NCBI RefSeq assembly: GCF_014197205.1
Contig: NZ_JACIFD010000004.1
Coordinates: 62,001-126,000, forward strand
Direction of reading: 5' to 3'
From: Canibacter oris
Lineage (GTDB): Bacteria; Actinomycetota; Actinomycetes; Actinomycetales; Microbacteriaceae
DNA length: 64,000 nt
The position numbers and the translations under genes were made by a program. Positions 19,144-26,618 of the stretch are shown here, in pieces; within the stretch, counting starts at the first letter, position 1; the number at the start of each line of letters is the position of its first letter. The notes below the pieces were generated by a model. The model made no database searches. It saw nothing but the letters and a program-made list of their open reading frames with translations, and had not been told where the DNA came from.

Positions 19144-19349
19144 CTAGGGTGCTTGTGAGTATTCAAACACCCAGGTGATGAGATTGGTTGGTCCAAACAG
19201 CTGCAATTCGCCGAGCTCCACCAATGGCGCTTCGTTGCAGTCGTGGTTTGGCACAGTAGCGCGTGCTCCTAAAGGATAGGGATAAACGCTGATCATTAAG
19301 ACGGCGGGGGGGGGGAAGTGGCGGTAGGTTTTATGAAAGATTCAGTCAC
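19144..19349 (-). pseudogene. Small minus-strand frame split by a C10/G10 homopolymer
   Basis: From the ATG at 19296 a 50-residue frame runs to the TAG at 19144. It contains VPNHDCNEAPLVELGELQLF and ends with ITWVFEYSQAP, a composition that looks protein-like. Upstream of the poly-C run a GTG at 19349 opens a different frame (MTESFIKPTATS). Adding one C (11) or removing two (8) would fuse the two into 68 residues, while the current count of ten leads to a stop. It may be a phase-variable gene, a decayed gene fragment, or chance. No family was recognised. Confidence 0.35.
19306..19315. repeat. G10 homopolymer tract
   Basis: Ten consecutive G on the plus strand, 110 bases upstream of the membrane-protein gene at 19426 and inside the minus-strand frame described above. 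Tracts of this length are prone to slipped-strand mispairing, and could also be miscounted by a sequencer. Confidence 0.9.
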
Positions 19350-19425
19350 TTTCCAAGCAAAATTAATATTTTTTGGATATTGTTTAATGAAAATTTGCTT
19401 GCTGAGGTGAATGAGGATTTAAGTT

Positions 19426-20154
19426 TTGTATGTAGCTGACCCAGGTGTTTTGCCCTCACTTAAGGAAACCAGCTCCTGGATTTTTCGGGGACAACGCTCA
19501 GTAGGCGTGTTGATAGGTTTCATTGTCTTAAGCGATTTAATGTTTATCGCGCTGCATATTTGGTCCTGGGCTAGAGGTTCCGAAAACAGTTTGCTTTATA
19601 TTGATGTAGACCGCGGATATGCTGAATTTTTTCAGTACCTCAAAATTTTATACATAGTTTTCTTGATTCTAGTGTTAGCCGTGGAAACACGTTCTTGGAA
19701 ACTCGCTGCCTGGATTTTACCCTTTACCTATTTGCTCGGTGATGACTCTTATCAAATTCATGAAAAAGGCGGAGCATATATAGCAGAAGCATTAAAACTA
19801 CAGTCAATGTGGGGGTTACGCCCCGCTGACTTCGGAGAAGCAACAGTTTCTTTGCTGGTTGCTTTGGTTTCTTTGATGATTTTGATCCCAGCCTACCTGA
19901 GAGCGGACAGCACGGAACGGTGGGTATTCCAAAGATTGCTTCTGCTGATTATGGTTTTGGCTTTCTTCGGAGTGTTTATTGATTTAGTCCATGTGGCAGC
20001 AATGTCAGTTTTGCAAGGTTTTGACTGGATAGCCGTGCTTGAAGACGGTGGTGAGATGCTAACAATCACTTTCATTATCGCTTTCTTGATTAGATTAACT
20101 GTGGGTAATGGAAAGCCGGTGCTGCGCTCCGGTTCGAAACAGTTTGAAAATTAA
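19426..20154 (+). CDS. Multi-pass membrane protein of unknown function
   Basis: A 242-residue protein with six likely TM segments: VGVLIGFIVLSDLMFIALHI; YLKILYIVFLILVLAV; LAAWILPFTYLLG; ATVSLLVALVSLMILIPAY; LLLLIMVLAFFGVFIDLVHV; and MLTITFIIAFLIRLTV. The loop between TM3 and TM4 contains GDDSYQIHEKGGAYIAE. I do not recognise the family. TTG start with GAGG about 10 bases upstream. The gene and its upstream region are clearly richer in A+T than the rest of the window, which suggests recent acquisition. It is isolated, with no operon partner. Confidence 0.72.
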   Translation: MYVADPGVLPSLKETSSWIFRGQRSVGVLIGFIVLSDLMFIALHIWSWARGSENSLLYIDVDRGYAEFFQYLKILYIVFLILVLAVETRSWKLAAWILPFTYLLGDDSYQIHEKGGAYIAEALKLQSMWGLRPADFGEATVSLLVALVSLMILIPAYLRADSTERWVFQRLLLLIMVLAFFGVFIDLVHVAAMSVLQGFDWIAVLEDGGEMLTITFIIAFLIRLTVGNGKPVLRSGSKQFEN

Positions 20155-20203
20155 AATTGCGGTTATATGCAATAAAAAATATTGTTGCATTGTTTTATAG
20201 ATT

Positions 20204-21265
20204 ATGAACAACACATCCGTTACCGGGATAGAGCTCGGTATTGACACTTTCGGCGACGTGACCCGAGATGGTGAAGGTAACAAGTTATCGCATGCCCAGG
20301 TGATTAGGAACGTGCTGCTGCAGGGGCAGCTGGCTGACCGTGTCGGGCTTGACTTCATCGGGATTGGGGAGCATCATCGTCCAGATTTTGCGGTGAGTAG
20401 CCCCGATACTATTCTCGCGGCGCTCGCAAGCACAACCGAGCGGATTAAGCTCGGCTCGGCAGTAACAGTGCTCAGCTCGGACGATCCGATTCGGGTATAT
20501 CAGCGATTCGCTACCATTAACGCGCTCAGCAACGGCCGTGCCGAGGCAGTACTGGGGCGAGGGTCATTCACCGAATCTTTCCCGCTATTCGGCTACAGCC
20601 TGCAAAACTATGAAAAGCTTTTTGCTGAAAAATTCGATATTTTTAAGCAAATCGTTGCGGGCGGGCAGATTACCGCAGAACGTTTTGGGCTTGAACCGCT
20701 TGCTACTAAAGCCGTGTATCCTAACACGGAGGAACCGCTGCGGCACTGGTTAGCCGTTGGTGGCAGCCCTGAATCAATTGCTCGCGCAGTAAATACCGCA
20801 ACCCCGCTGATGCTCGCCATCATTGGTGGGCAGCCAGCGCGTTTTAAACCCTTCGTTGACGCATACCGTGCCGGTAACGAACAGCTTGGGAACGGCAGTT
20901 TGCCGGTAGCAGTACACTCACCAGGGCACATCGCAGACAGTGATGAGCAAGCTCGTGAAGAGATCAGGGAACACTGGTTGCGGGCACGAAACCGTATCGG
21001 TAAAGAACGCGGTTGGGGATCCGCCACCGAAAAAGAATTTGACACAGAGATAGAGTATGGCTCACTCTATGTGGGATCACCCGAAACAGTCGCGCAGAAA
21101 ATCGCCTCAACCGTGAAAACACTCGGCCTGAAACGCTTCGACCTGAAATACGCTACCGGGCAGATGCCGCATGAAACCCTGCTCGGGTCAATCGAGCTTT
21201 ACGGCACGAAAGTAGCGCCGCGGGTCCGCGAAATACTGGCTGCGGATAGCGCGCAGGAGGTATGA
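20204..21265 (+). CDS. LLM-class flavin-dependent oxidoreductase
   Basis: Luciferase-like monooxygenase fold, 353 residues, presumably using FMNH2 or F420. Recognisable elements are the N-terminal GIELGIDTFGD, IGEHHRPDFAVSSPDTILAA near residue 50-70, LGSAVTVLSSDDPIRVYQRF, and GRAEAVLGRGSFTESFPLFG, all typical of the bacterial luciferase-like family found in actinobacteria and lactobacilli. The substrate is unknown. It starts 49 bases after the orphan membrane-protein gene, but with quite different base composition. Confidence 0.88.
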   Translation: MNNTSVTGIELGIDTFGDVTRDGEGNKLSHAQVIRNVLLQGQLADRVGLDFIGIGEHHRPDFAVSSPDTILAALASTTERIKLGSAVTVLSSDDPIRVYQRFATINALSNGRAEAVLGRGSFTESFPLFGYSLQNYEKLFAEKFDIFKQIVAGGQITAERFGLEPLATKAVYPNTEEPLRHWLAVGGSPESIARAVNTATPLMLAIIGGQPARFKPFVDAYRAGNEQLGNGSLPVAVHSPGHIADSDEQAREEIREHWLRARNRIGKERGWGSATEKEFDTEIEYGSLYVGSPETVAQKIASTVKTLGLKRFDLKYATGQMPHETLLGSIELYGTKVAPRVREILAADSAQEV

Positions 21266-21418
21266 ACCTGCTGACTGTTGCACCTAGCGCCACCAGAAAG
21301 AAGGCTAGTCGCGCCAGGAAAATAAGCGACCGAGCTGCAGTCGCGCCGTGCAGAAACTAGCAGACTTAAGCTGTGGGCAGAGTCACAAGTTGATGAGATA
21401 AAGTGAGGCCATTAGCAC

Positions 21419-22495
21419 GTGACAAAGCGCACAGCGGCAGCAGAACATGAAAGAAGCGATGTGATGGCACAGCGAGATGTAACCACCGAAGCGCAATCAG
21501 CAGAGCAACTTACCGTTGCGGTCACCGGTGCAACAGGGCTGGTTGGTAGGCGTTTGACTGCGGCGCTAGAGCAAGCCGGACATACAGTCGTGCGGTTGCG
21601 GCGCCCTCGCGATGGCAAAAAGCGTAAAGCCTTACCCGCAACCAGTAGAATGCGTCACGCAGTCAGGGCCGGCCGGCGCGAAAAAGAGAGTCAGCCAGCA
21701 AACAGCAGAGAGTGGCGACCAGAAAATCCCGACCCTGATTTGCTGCGGGGAGTAGACGCGGTGGTGCATCTTGCGGGAGAACCACTAGCAAGACGGTTTA
21801 GCCGTAAACACCAACGTGCGATCCACAATTCCAGGGTTACGCCTACCCAGAAACTGGCTGAGTTGGTGGCGCAAACCCCGGGCTGTGAGGTGCTGGTGAC
21901 GGCGTCAGCGGTGGGCTATTACGGCTATGACGCGCACTCGCCGGTTACCGAACAGAGCCCGCGCGGTCGCGGGTTTTTGGCGGGAGTGTGCGCAGCCTGG
22001 GAGAAAGCTTGCGCGCCCGTGGCAGCAGCAGGCAAGCGCACCGTGCATATTCGCACCGGGTTAGTGCTTGACGGCTCCGGCGGTATCCTGAAAATCCTAG
22101 CAACGCTCACAAAACTATGTATTAACGGGCCGCTCGGAGACGGAAGACAGTTCTTTGCCTGGATTGGTGCAGCAGATCTGGTACGTATCTACCGGGAAGC
22201 TGTAGAAAACCCTGATTATCACGGGCCAATCAACGCAGTCGGGCCGCAGCGTCTCACCAACCGCGAATTCACTGCTGCGCTTGCGAAAGTGTTGGGACGC
22301 CCCGCGATTATACGGGTGCCGCGGATTGCCGTAGCATGCATCTTCGGAAAAGTTGGCGCTCGTGAACTCGCGCTCGCCAGCCAAAACGTGATACCGCAAA
22401 AACTGCAACAGCAAAGATACGAGTTCAGTCACAAAACAGCTGCGGCAGCTATCAGGGCCGAGCTGCGCGGACAGAAAGCGGAGCTGCAAGGGTGA
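21419..22495 (+). CDS. TIGR01777-family NAD-dependent epimerase
   Basis: Extended SDR of the YfcH/SulA-like group, 358 residues, GTG start. VTGATGLVGRRL is the dinucleotide site. VVHLAGEPLARRFSRKHQ, ASAVGYYGYDA (with the YG catalytic region) and IRTGLVLDGSGG are the family motifs, and the C-terminal DUF1731 end is present (PQKLQQQRYEFSHKT). An unusual basic insert of about 45 residues (near residues 60-105, rich in Arg, Lys and Ser) separates strand beta2 from the PDPDLLRGVDAVVHLAG region. The stop overlaps the next gene by GTGA. The physiological reaction is unknown across the family. Confidence 0.86.
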   Translation: MTKRTAAAEHERSDVMAQRDVTTEAQSAEQLTVAVTGATGLVGRRLTAALEQAGHTVVRLRRPRDGKKRKALPATSRMRHAVRAGRREKESQPANSREWRPENPDPDLLRGVDAVVHLAGEPLARRFSRKHQRAIHNSRVTPTQKLAELVAQTPGCEVLVTASAVGYYGYDAHSPVTEQSPRGRGFLAGVCAAWEKACAPVAAAGKRTVHIRTGLVLDGSGGILKILATLTKLCINGPLGDGRQFFAWIGAADLVRIYREAVENPDYHGPINAVGPQRLTNREFTAALAKVLGRPAIIRVPRIAVACIFGKVGARELALASQNVIPQKLQQQRYEFSHKTAAAAIRAELRGQKAELQG

Positions 22496-22965
22496 GGCTA
22501 TGGTCGCTAGCTCCCGAAATGCTAGACGGTAAAGCTTTGGTGGCTTGCTGGCGCGAAACTCTGTTGGCGCAGAAAGTGCTGTTAGGGCAGACGCGCGGTT
22601 ACACTAAACATCCGCAGTTGGAAAGGTTTCGAGCGCAGCAAGACCCAGTAGCAGCAATCGGTAGCTATCTTGTTGGGCTACATGCCGCAGCTGGTGCCCG
22701 AGGTTATAACTTTGATGCCGCAAAGATTCAGGTTGTAGATATTACGGTACCGCAAATCCCTGTCACTGTCGGGCAGCTGGAATTAGAATACCGGGTGCTG
22801 TGTCAGAAGGTTGCGGCGCGTGACCCGAGATGGTTTGCAGAACACCTGCAAGCTGCGTCCGAAAACTCTCTTTTGTTACCGCAACAGCTGCGGCCACATA
22901 CACTTTTTTACAGTGTCCCAGGAGCGCGTGAGAGTTGGGAGAAAGCGGCTTTGCCGCCTAGATAG
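22492..22965 (+). CDS. Pyrimidine-dimer DNA glycosylase family protein
   Basis: 157 residues, similar to the Pyr_excise family (T4 endonuclease V-like). The N-terminus MRLWSLAPEMLDGKALVACWRE with TLLAQKVL and KHPQLERFR is highly characteristic. Phage enzymes use the N-terminal amine after Met removal as the nucleophile; here residue 2 is Arg, as in bacterial homologs. It probably acts on UV-damaged DNA, but many bacterial members are uncharacterised. GTG start overlaps the epimerase stop by four bases, so the two genes are translationally coupled. Confidence 0.82.
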   Translation: MRLWSLAPEMLDGKALVACWRETLLAQKVLLGQTRGYTKHPQLERFRAQQDPVAAIGSYLVGLHAAAGARGYNFDAAKIQVVDITVPQIPVTVGQLELEYRVLCQKVAARDPRWFAEHLQAASENSLLLPQQLRPHTLFYSVPGARESWEKAALPPR

Positions 22966-23035
22966 GGAAGACCCTATATGCAGTCTTCAGCTAGCAAAGC
23001 ATGTTGTTAGCATGGAGTCTTAATCGCGCAGGGAG

Positions 23036-23887
23036 TCAAGCTGTGCGGTGACCGTTGCGTTGGGCCGCAGCACCAGCGATAATCACGATGGTGATGCCGA
23101 GCAGTTGCAGCGGGGTTGGAATCTGTGTCAGCACAAGAGCGCCGAGGAGAAGCCCGAAAGCCGGCTCCACAGAAAGCAGTGTGCCAAAAGCTGTGTGCGT
23201 CATGCGCCGCAGCGCCAGCATTTCAAGCGCGAACGCGAAAACCGGTGCCATGAGGGCTAGTCCTGCAGCGGCTGGGAGGATCCACCATTCAAAATTATGG
23301 GAGAGGAGCTGTGGTATCCCGAACGGCGCGGTAGCGATGGCCGCAACCGGGATTGTTAATGCAAGCCCTGAAATACCTGAGAAACGGTCTCCGACGTGCT
23401 GCGTCAGGAGATTGTAGAGCCCCCAACAAATACCGGCCGCGAGCGCAAAACCAGCGCCAACGAAATTGATTTCGCCCTGCCACGGCTCGGTCATGAGCAG
23501 CACCCCACTGAGAGCTAGTGCTGGCCACAGCAGGGCGCGGCGGCTGTGGCTGGCAATCGCGGCAACCAAAAGTGGACCCATGAATTCGATGGCAACTGCG
23601 GTGCCAAGCGGAATGTGCGAAATTGCGGCGAGAAAGAAAACAGCCATAAACCCAGTGGCAACACCGAGCGCCAGCAGCGCTGGAATATCCCCGCGGCGAA
23701 TAGCTCTAAAATCGGGGCGAGTAAACAACAAAATCAGCAGAGCGCCAAATATCATTCGCAGCCAGCCTGCAGCGGCCGGCCCTACCTGCTCAACCACCGG
23801 GACTGAGAGTGCGCTGGAGAGCTGCACGGTGAGCATGGCGATAACTGCGAGTAGCCATGGCGGTAAATTTAGCTTTTGGTGAATCAT
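23036..23887 (-). CDS. EamA-family transporter (RhtA-like)
   Basis: DMT exporter of 283 residues with ten hydrophobic segments in two EamA repeats. The motifs SALSVPVVEQVGPAAAGWLRM near the start, GTAVAIEFMGPLL near residue 95 and a second repeat ending LLLGALVLTQIPTPLQLLGI are close to the RhtA/threonine-homoserine exporter branch. Substrate assignment stays tentative. It is convergent with the pyrimidine-dimer glycosylase gene. The upstream 60 bases separate it from the pilus sortase, which is on the same strand. Confidence 0.86.
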   Translation of the reverse strand: MIHQKLNLPPWLLAVIAMLTVQLSSALSVPVVEQVGPAAAGWLRMIFGALLILLFTRPDFRAIRRGDIPALLALGVATGFMAVFFLAAISHIPLGTAVAIEFMGPLLVAAIASHSRRALLWPALALSGVLLMTEPWQGEINFVGAGFALAAGICWGLYNLLTQHVGDRFSGISGLALTIPVAAIATAPFGIPQLLSHNFEWWILPAAAGLALMAPVFAFALEMLALRRMTHTAFGTLLSVEPAFGLLLGALVLTQIPTPLQLLGITIVIIAGAAAQRNGHRTA

Positions 23888-23948
23888 GGCAAACCTTTGT
23901 GGTGCGGTGCTGCTGTGGTGCCCGTACCGGTTGTGTGGGCCAACAGAA

Positions 23949-24851
23949 TTATACCGAGTATTTTAGGTTCTTGAATGGGGGTGTAGTGTGGCGATTGTCT
24001 CGCCCCCGATATTGCCACCAAGCGTGGAGAGCGTTAAAGGTCGCTAACAACACAAATAATAAGGCCCAAACCGCCCACCACGGGAAGCGTGGCAGGTCCG
24101 AAGGTTGTTGCGCCTGCTCCACCTCCGTCATTGGGGTGGGGTGTACCCGCTCCGCAGTGACCAAAATGCGGTGCGAGTTAATACCTAGGGGAGTGCAGGT
24201 TACAAGCGTCGCTAAATCTTTTCCGACAATCTGTCGGAGGCTTTCGTTATCCTCAGGCTGTACGGTTAATTTTTGAAAGACTCGGTATACCAAAACCTCA
24301 CCAAACACCTCTACTGTGAAAGTATCTCCCTCAGCAAGTTTGTCTAGATCTGTGAACAGCCGTGACTGAGCTAGTCCGCGATGTGCGGTTAAAACTGTGT
24401 GTGTGTCTGAGCCGCCAATTGGCAGCGAGGTGCCCTCCAAATGTCCTACGCCGCGACTTAAAACAGTTTCAGAGGTACCGTGATAAATCGGTAGATCAAC
24501 GTCAATCGCGGGAATGCGGATCCGCCCCATCAAGCCTTGACTGTCGGCGGTCAGAATTTGCTCGTAAGGCCAAATGTCTGCGGCTTCTTGATCCACACTT
24601 CCAACTCCGGCAGGTTTGCGTTGATGCGCCAGCAAATCAGCGCCGGAGCTGAGAGCAGCGTTGTAACGGCGGGCGGCTGCAAGCTGCTCTGCGGGCGCAG
24701 GATCTGCCTCTGACACACTACCTCCGAGGGCGTTAACAATTGCGGATTGGCGGTGTTGATTAAGCCAGGAAGCAGTATCAGAATATAACAGCAAACCACC
24801 GCCCAACAGGATTAGTGCAGAGGTTAGTAATCGCAGAAAAAAGAAACGCAT
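23949..24851 (-). CDS. Class C (pilus) sortase
   Basis: Transpeptidase that polymerises pilins. An N-terminal TM (LTSALILLGGGLLLYS) is followed by the class C lid with a Asp-Pro pair (EADPAP, residues 49-53). The catalytic triad is visible: His157 in LTAHRGL, Cys219 in TLVTCTP and Arg228 in NSHRILV. A C-terminal TM (WWAVWALLFVLLATF) is class C-specific. It is last in the unit tip protein - major pilin - sortase, and a hairpin precedes it. At 300 residues its length is typical. Confidence 0.94.
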   Translation of the reverse strand: MRFFFLRLLTSALILLGGGLLLYSDTASWLNQHRQSAIVNALGGSVSEADPAPAEQLAAARRYNAALSSGADLLAHQRKPAGVGSVDQEAADIWPYEQILTADSQGLMGRIRIPAIDVDLPIYHGTSETVLSRGVGHLEGTSLPIGGSDTHTVLTAHRGLAQSRLFTDLDKLAEGDTFTVEVFGEVLVYRVFQKLTVQPEDNESLRQIVGKDLATLVTCTPLGINSHRILVTAERVHPTPMTEVEQAQQPSDLPRFPWWAVWALLFVLLATFNALHAWWQYRGRDNRHTTPPFKNLKYSV

Positions 24852-24872
24852 GAAAAATCAGACTGGGCTACA

Positions 24873-24910
24873 AATACAACTGGTGGGCACGAGAATCTCG
24901 TACCCACCAG
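24873..24910 (-). terminator. Hairpin between major pilin and sortase genes
   Basis: CTGGTGGG (24880-24887) pairs with CCCACCAG (24903-24910), and inner ACGAG (24889-24893) with CTCGT (24897-24901), with one mismatch between. Read on the minus strand it is followed by TTGTATTTG. It lies between the pilin stop and the sortase start, so it probably acts as a leaky attenuator or a processing site that keeps sortase expression below pilin expression. That role is inference. Confidence 0.6.
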
Positions 24911-24930
24911 AGATTATAGACGATTAAACG

Positions 24931-26568
24931 CTAGTGCTGTTTACGGCGTCGTGACGCTGCAACAAAGGTTACAACCGCAATCGCAAGCACAGTGGTGCCA
25001 GCCAGTGCCAGGAGCAACTGGCCGAAACCACCAGTGATTGGCAGGTTTGGCAACAGGCTGGTTGCATCGTCGCCAGGAGTGCGAGCGTTAAGGGTGATAA
25101 CCCATTCGGCGTTGTCAACCTTAACAGCCCCGTTGTTATTGTCGAGATTTGGGTAGTGAGTCAGGGTGCGCACGCCCTCGACGTCTACCTTAATCGGCGC
25201 GGCAAGCTGTTGGAAACCTGCTGGAACACCCGTGTGTGCCAGGTAGTAGGTGCCATTGCGTAGGCTGAAGCTCGCCTGACCCTGAGTGTCTGTGGTGACC
25301 TCAGCAAGTACGGTGTCATCACCCTGCGGATTCCCGGCGATAGCACGTTTTGCGGCTTCTGCGTCACTGTAAACCTTGAAGGTGGCGTTGTTAAGCGCAG
25401 CTTTATCCTTCAAATCACTAATGGTTTTGAGGTCTACAGTGCCCCAGTTTGAAGTACCAGGCGCGCCTTCTCCAGCAGGAACCAGAGCCTTACCGTTTTG
25501 GTTAAATTCACCCTGTGCCCAAGCTTCATTACCGCTGCCAGCGTTTTTAATTTGACCGTTGCCGGTAACTCGCTCAACTGTTACAGAAACCTCAAAAATC
25601 AGTTTTTTGTTGCGGTGCTGCTTTAATTTTTCTGCTGCAGCGCCGTTGAGGGTGACATCGATGCTTCCAGGCACACTATCGGAAGTAGGTGAGCCATTAG
25701 TTTCCAAACCGGTCTTATTTACGTTTGGCAACTGCACTGTTTCGCCTGAAGCAAAGGCAGTAGCAAACTGTGCTTTCGGGGTGTCAGCAGGCACAATCGC
25801 GGCTTTTAGACCAGAGAAATTGGTCATTGTGTCGATCTTGTCGCTGAACTTGAAAGAGGTAATATCGAGCTGCCCCGGGATGGTAAAGGAAACATACCAG
25901 CGCAGAGTGTCGCCCAGTTTCACTGCAGCAGACTCGTCGACAACTTTCTCCACCAAGGAAACGGTGTTTTTGGGATAAACGTGAACATCGTAGTTCCAGC
26001 CGTTAGCGCCACCGTCAGTGGTTGGGAAAGGAACAGTAACGATGAAAGGATCGGTCTTAGAGATGATACCGTTGTTGCCGGTGTCGTCGCCTTCGGTAAC
26101 CAAGTAAGCGCCAACAGGGAGGTTAGCGAATGTTACTGAGCCGTCACCCGCGGTAACTTTTTTTCCGTTGTTGTCGCCACCGACAGCGCTCAGGCTGTGC
26201 CCTTTTTCGGTTAGCGCAGCATCTGCTTTCTTGGCATTATCGGTTGCGTTGATAAGCGCTGTTACCTCAGTCAGTTTTTGCCAACCTGCTGCGGAGGTGA
26301 GATCCATCCCATCAATTTTCTTGATTTCAAACTCGACACCATTCAGTTGCCGCGCTGAAGCGTCAGGCGTGCTCTGCAAGGAAGTGCCTGCAGTGCCCGG
26401 AGTGCTTGGCTCAGAGAGCTTGTGGACGGTGATGGAACCGGTAGCGCCAGGGTTGATGTTGCCGGGGCCCGTTTGGGCAAAAGCGGGTGCAGCCACCGGT
26501 ACAAGCGTTGCAGCTAGTGCAACCGCTAACACTCGGGTGAGCTTAGTCCGAAAAGCTTTCGAACCCAT
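24931..26568 (-). CDS. Major fimbrial pilin with LPITGG sorting signal
   Basis: SpaA/FimA-type shaft pilin. The ATG at 26568 (MGSKAFRTK) is preferred over the one at 26604 because GAAAGGA lies just upstream and the signal peptide (VLAVALAATLVPVAAPAFA) follows directly; this gives 545 residues. The pilin motif is VYPKN at about residues 197-201, whose Lys (about 200) should join to the next subunit. The N-terminal domain keeps the E-box Glu (YLVTEGD). The C-terminal CnaB-like domain has YYLAHTGVPAGF with His in place of Glu. The C-terminus has LPITGG, a TM and SRRRKQH. It lies between the tip-protein gene and the sortase gene. Confidence 0.93.
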   Translation of the reverse strand: MGSKAFRTKLTRVLAVALAATLVPVAAPAFAQTGPGNINPGATGSITVHKLSEPSTPGTAGTSLQSTPDASARQLNGVEFEIKKIDGMDLTSAAGWQKLTEVTALINATDNAKKADAALTEKGHSLSAVGGDNNGKKVTAGDGSVTFANLPVGAYLVTEGDDTGNNGIISKTDPFIVTVPFPTTDGGANGWNYDVHVYPKNTVSLVEKVVDESAAVKLGDTLRWYVSFTIPGQLDITSFKFSDKIDTMTNFSGLKAAIVPADTPKAQFATAFASGETVQLPNVNKTGLETNGSPTSDSVPGSIDVTLNGAAAEKLKQHRNKKLIFEVSVTVERVTGNGQIKNAGSGNEAWAQGEFNQNGKALVPAGEGAPGTSNWGTVDLKTISDLKDKAALNNATFKVYSDAEAAKRAIAGNPQGDDTVLAEVTTDTQGQASFSLRNGTYYLAHTGVPAGFQQLAAPIKVDVEGVRTLTHYPNLDNNNGAVKVDNAEWVITLNARTPGDDATSLLPNLPITGGFGQLLLALAGTTVLAIAVVTFVAASRRRKQH

Positions 26569-26618
26569 TATTTTTCCTTTCTTCGGGATGATGATTATGT
26601 GCACAGTGCAGGTATCGG

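Larger units (their letters stand above)
19082..19425. other. 344-base gap with a small disrupted frame and a G10 tract
   Basis: No complete gene is convincing here. It contains a minus-strand frame (19144-19296, possibly extending to 19349), interrupted in phase by the G10 tract at 19306-19315, and then an AT-rich segment that probably holds the promoter of the following membrane-protein gene (for example TTTTTTGGATATTGTTTAATG around 19370-19388, no clear consensus). Confidence 0.6.
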
